From: Azoarcus sp031556475
Lineage (GTDB): Bacteria > Pseudomonadota > Gammaproteobacteria > Burkholderiales > Rhodocyclaceae
Length of the DNA stretch: 7,225 bases
NCBI GenBank assembly: GCA_031556475.1
Contig: JAVBSY010000028.1
Coordinates: forward strand, 1 to 7,225
Reading direction: 5' to 3'
The number at the start of each line of letters is the position of its first letter. The first letter of the stretch is position 1. The translations under genes were made by a program, and so were the position numbers. Shown piece after piece: positions 4,721 to 7,225 of the stretch. A model generated the notes under the pieces. It saw only the letters and a list, made by a program, of their open reading frames with translations. It had not been told where the DNA came from and made no database searches.

Positions 4721-6577
4721 CTAATGCGACAGTGCCCGGTCGAGCGTCGCCGTGAACGGCTCGGCATCCATGAAGCCGACCACGCGCAGGTCGTTGCGCT
4801 CTGTGCCGCCGGGGGTGAAGAAGATGATGCCCGGCGGGCCGAAGAGGTTGAAGCGTTTCAGCAGCGCCTTGTGTTCGTCGCCGTTGGCGGTGACGTCGGC
4901 CTGCAGCAGCAGCATGCGGTTCATCCGTTCCGCTACCTGTGGATCGGAGAAGGTATAGCGCTCCATCTCTTTGCACGACACGCACCAGTCGGCGTAGAAA
5001 TCGAGCATGACGGGGCGGTCGGCCGTGGCCAGCCGGGCGTCGAGTTCGGCGACCGAGGCAACGCTGGCGAAGTGCGGCGCGTTGTTCGTCCCACTGGCGG
5101 CATTGGCCGCCGCGCCGCGCAATATCGCGAGCGGCTGCAACGGGTCGCGCGAGCCGGCCAGCGCGCCGACGAGTATCGCCACGCCGCCGACCAGGAGCAC
5201 TACGCCAACGCCTTTCCAGAAACGCTGCCAGTTCTTCGTATGCGGCGGCAGCGGGTCGATGGCGTGGAGGAAGATGCCGGAGAACAGCAGCAGCGCAGCC
5301 CACGCCAGCATGACGGCCAGCGGCGGCAGAACCGGTGTGAGCAGCCATACGGCGACGCCGAGCAGGATCACGCCGAAGGCTTTTTTCACCCCTTCCATCC
5401 ACGGCCCCGTTTTGGGCAGTACCGAGCGTGCGGCCACGCCTACCGCCAGCAGCGGTACGCCCATGCCCAGCCCCATGGCGAACAGCGCGAGGCCGCCGAG
5501 CACGGCGTCGCCGCTGCGGGCGATGTACAGCAGGGCGCCGGCCAGCGGCGCGGCGACGCAGGGGCCGACGATCAGCGCGGACAGCACGCCCATTATCGCC
5601 ACGCCGCCGAGGTGGCCACCTTTTTCGTGGTTGGCGGTGCCGGCAAGGCGGCTTTGCAGCGCGGTGGGCAATTGCAGTTCGTAGAAGCCGAACATGGATA
5701 GCGCCAGCGCGACAAAGATCAGTGCGAAGGCCGACAGCACCCAGACGTTTTGCAGTGCAGCGGCGAGCAGGGTGCCGGTGAAGCCGGCGGCGACGCCGGC
5801 GATGGCGTAGGTGACGGCCATGCCGAGAACGTAGGCGAGCGACAGGGCAAAGGCGCGGGTGCGCGAGATGCGATGGCCGTGGCCGACGATGATGCCGGAC
5901 AGGATCGGGATCATCGGAAAGGTGCAGGGCGTGAAGGCCAGCAGCAGGCCGAAGCCGAAGAAGCTGGCGATGACCAGCAGCGGGCCGGCATTGCCGAACA
6001 GGCCGGCGATACGCTCGCTTTCGTTGCCGGACGATAGGTCTGCCGCGCTGGCGGAGGGGTTGGCGGAAGAGGGAGCGGTGCTGCCGGGGGTGTCGTTCGC
6101 GGTGTTGCCCAGGGCGCGGTCGAGCAGGCTGTTGCTCGGTGCGGTGCTGGCGGTGAGGTTGATGTCGGCCGTTTGCGTCAGCGGCGGGTAGCACACGCCG
6201 CCATCCCAGCAGCCTTGGCTCGTTACCGCGAGGCGGAAGGCGGTTGTGCCGGCGGGGCCGGCCACCGGCAGCAGGATGCGCAGCTTGCCGCGGTAGGTTT
6301 CCACTTCGCCGAAGAATTCGTCCTGCTTGATTTCGCCGGGCGGGCGCTCGGGCGTTCCCAGGGTGACCGCGGCCGGTTCGGCCTCGAAGCGCAGCTTGCC
6401 GCCGTAGAGGTAGTAGTCCTTCGCGATCTGGAACACCACTTCCACCGTGGCGGGGTCGATGGCGCGCGCGCTCATGGCGAACGCCTTGTGCGGGTCGATC
6501 GGTTCCGAGGCGTGGGCGGATAGCGAGGGGAGGAGCAGGTTCGCCAGCGCGGCGAGGAGAATCAGCAAACGAAGCAT
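4721..6577 (-). CDS. dsbD: thiol:disulfide interchange protein DsbD
   Basis: This 618-residue inner-membrane reductase passes electrons from cytoplasmic thioredoxin to periplasmic DsbC/DsbG and cytochrome c maturation proteins. A signal peptide (about 1-23, ending AHA) precedes the periplasmic nDsbD domain with the redox pair in SQGCWDGGVCYPP (Cys123, Cys129). A Ser/Thr/Asn-rich linker (about 140-187) leads to the eight-helix tDsbD domain, whose pair is Cys218 in FTPCTFPMIP and Cys340 in VGPCVAAPLAG. The thioredoxin-like cDsbD domain ends the protein, with DFYADWCVSCKEMERYTF (Cys532, Cys535) and a late FGPPGIIFF stretch containing the cis-proline. All six catalytic cysteines are present and the length is normal. 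ATG 6577 (or the adjacent GTG 6580) is chosen because the signal peptide starts there; the open frame upstream encodes only a Pro/Arg-rich tail. The frequent neighbour cutA is absent. The divergent neighbour is argB. Confidence 0.96.
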   Translation of the reverse strand: MLRLLILLAALANLLLPSLSAHASEPIDPHKAFAMSARAIDPATVEVVFQIAKDYYLYGGKLRFEAEPAAVTLGTPERPPGEIKQDEFFGEVETYRGKLRILLPVAGPAGTTAFRLAVTSQGCWDGGVCYPPLTQTADINLTASTAPSNSLLDRALGNTANDTPGSTAPSSANPSASAADLSSGNESERIAGLFGNAGPLLVIASFFGFGLLLAFTPCTFPMIPILSGIIVGHGHRISRTRAFALSLAYVLGMAVTYAIAGVAAGFTGTLLAAALQNVWVLSAFALIFVALALSMFGFYELQLPTALQSRLAGTANHEKGGHLGGVAIMGVLSALIVGPCVAAPLAGALLYIARSGDAVLGGLALFAMGLGMGVPLLAVGVAARSVLPKTGPWMEGVKKAFGVILLGVAVWLLTPVLPPLAVMLAWAALLLFSGIFLHAIDPLPPHTKNWQRFWKGVGVVLLVGGVAILVGALAGSRDPLQPLAILRGAAANAASGTNNAPHFASVASVAELDARLATADRPVMLDFYADWCVSCKEMERYTFSDPQVAERMNRMLLLQADVTANGDEHKALLKRFNLFGPPGIIFFTPGGTERNDLRVVGFMDAEPFTATLDRALSH

Positions 6578-6714
6578 CACGGCTTGTGGGGGTCCGGTGG
6601 TGTCGGCGGGGTGAGGTCGAGGGTGAGGTCGGAAAAAGTCGGAGTTGCGGAGGTTTGGCACGGCGCCACTGCGTAGTGTGACGATTTTTTGTCGTCGGTG
6701 CATCGGCTGGCCCA

Positions 6715-6745
6715 GCGTGTAGCACGCATTGTCCCAGAGCGTGCT
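6715..6745. repeat. overlapping inverted repeats that could form alternative hairpins
   Basis: GCGTG (6715-6719) can pair with CACGC (6723-6727) across a TAG loop. The overlapping AGCACGC (6721-6727) can instead pair with GCGTGCT (6739-6745) across an 11-base loop. The middle arm is shared, so the two stems are mutually exclusive. They lie about 45-75 bases upstream of the predicted argB -10 box. That position fits a protein-binding site better than a leader-RNA switch for argB, but the element would be transcribed if dsbD starts further upstream. Confidence 0.4.
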
Positions 6746-6788
6746 GTTTACGGGTAGCGCCCGACAGGCGATCCGGGCGATGATGGCC

Positions 6789-6797
6789 TGCTAAAAT
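6789..6797 (+). promoter_or_regulatory. predicted extended -10 promoter element of argB
   Basis: TGCTAAAAT has the TGn extension plus a 5-of-6 match to TATAAT (TAAAAT, 6792-6797), about 80 bp before the argB start. No good -35 hexamer stands at 16-18 bp, which is usual for extended -10 promoters. Transcription would begin near 6804 and give a leader of about 75 bases. Confidence 0.45.
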
Positions 6798-6877
6798 CCA
6801 TGCCGATTGAACGGAACCGTCAATCCGCAACCGATCCAGTATCGGCTCAACGTCCCAAGATCAGCAAGGAATCCGCC

Positions 6878-7225
6878 ATGACCGCCCCGACCCACCCCGC
6901 CGCCCTGCTTCCGCGCCAGAAGGCGGAAACGCTTGCCGAAGCGTTGCCGTACATCAAGCGCTTTTTCGACAAGACCATCGTCATCAAGTACGGTGGCAAT
7001 GCGATGACCGATCCGCGCCTGAAGGATTGCTTCGCGCGCGATGTGGTGCTGCTCAAGCTGGTGGGGATGAATCCGGTGGTGGTCCACGGCGGCGGCCCGC
7101 AGATCGAGACGCTGCTCAACCGCGTCGGCAAGAAGGGGGAATTCATCCAGGGCATGCGCGTGACCGACGCGGAAACCATGGAAGTGGTGGAAATGGTGCT
7201 GGGCGGGCAGGTGAACAAGGAGATC
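6878..7225 (+). CDS. argB: acetylglutamate kinase, N-terminal part, runs off the right edge
   Basis: The first 116 residues of the enzyme that phosphorylates N-acetyl-L-glutamate, the second step of arginine synthesis in the cytoplasm, are visible. Family motifs are clear: IKYGGNAM with the phosphate-binding Lys37, the glycine-rich VVHGGGPQI (68-76), and QGMRVTDAETME with Arg94 in the region that binds acetylglutamate. ATG 6878 is supported by AAGGA (6866-6870) seven bases upstream. The N-terminal extension before the kinase core (residues 1-31, with LAEALPYIKRFF) resembles the N-terminal helix of arginine-inhibited hexameric acetylglutamate kinases, so feedback control by arginine is plausible. 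About 180 residues are missing beyond the window, and the reading is uninterrupted to the edge. Confidence 0.95.
   Translation, partial: MTAPTHPAALLPRQKAETLAEALPYIKRFFDKTIVIKYGGNAMTDPRLKDCFARDVVLLKLVGMNPVVVHGGGPQIETLLNRVGKKGEFIQGMRVTDAETMEVVEMVLGGQVNKEI

Larger units (their letters stand above)
6578..6877. other. divergent intergenic spacer between dsbD and argB
   Basis: This is a 300-bp non-coding stretch. The dsbD-proximal half (6578-6700) has long G-rich runs on the plus strand and no recognisable minus-strand promoter. At 6685-6701 GACGA-TTTTTTG-TCGTC is a small 5-bp inverted repeat. Competing inverted repeats at 6715-6745 and an extended -10 at 6789-6797 are listed separately. I see no small gene or RNA here. 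Confidence 0.6.

Noticed and set aside
4691..5701. Long plus-strand open frame antisense to dsbD
   Set aside because: His/Gln/Arg-rich translation typical of an antisense frame; the minus strand has all DsbD motifs.
6578..6703. N-terminal extension of DsbD to an upstream ATG at 6703
   Set aside because: The extra 42 residues are Pro/Arg-rich and would bury the signal peptide, so the start at 6577 fits an exported protein.
4566..6830. Very long minus-strand frame overlapping dsbD in another register
   Set aside because: Arg/Pro-rich out-of-frame shadow with no recognisable domain; dsbD in the neighbouring frame is certain.

Overview
The window is GC-rich (about 65-68% G+C in the hand-counted coding lines) and looks like a proteobacterial chromosome, most likely betaproteobacterial. 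The supporting signs are an esterase gene head-to-head with an ABC ATPase gene, a divergent selD/selU selenium pair, a full-length three-part DsbD, and a TAAAAT-type promoter in front of argB. A Rhodocyclales-like host is a guess from general gene style and is not shown by the sequence.

Left part (1-549): an accessory or scarred region. The first 110 bases look like the end of an IS21-family insertion sequence pointing out of the window, with the first eight codons of its transposase on the minus strand. Directly against that end lies a low-GC 3' gene fragment on the plus strand (111-227). It is followed by a strong imperfect palindrome (256-288) and a hydrophobic coding-like remnant that seems to need a frameshift (324-549). 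No intact gene is visible here.

Middle part (550-4069): an ABC transporter ATPase (minus) and a secreted GDSL esterase of the TesA type (plus) are divergent, and their 5' ends overlap by 17 bp. The FtsX/YbbP-like permease that normally follows this ATPase is absent; the scarred region stands in its place. The esterase gene converges on selD (minus), and selD diverges from selU/mnmH (plus) across only 56 bp. SelD makes selenophosphate from selenide and ATP. SelU uses it to replace sulfur with selenium in the wobble 2-thiouridine of certain tRNAs, so the pair forms a complete selenouridine module. selA, selB and a selenocysteine tRNA are not in view.

Right part (4070-7225): a lower-GC gene for an unknown three-helix membrane protein (minus) lies between selU and dsbD (minus). 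DsbD carries electrons from cytoplasmic thioredoxin across the inner membrane to periplasmic disulfide isomerases and cytochrome c maturation proteins. A 300-bp divergent spacer follows, with a plausible extended -10 promoter and a set of competing short inverted repeats. Then comes the 5' part of argB (acetylglutamate kinase, arginine synthesis), which runs off the right edge.

I found no CRISPR array, rRNA, tRNA or convincing new multi-gene system. The most unusual part is the broken left region around the orphan ABC ATPase.
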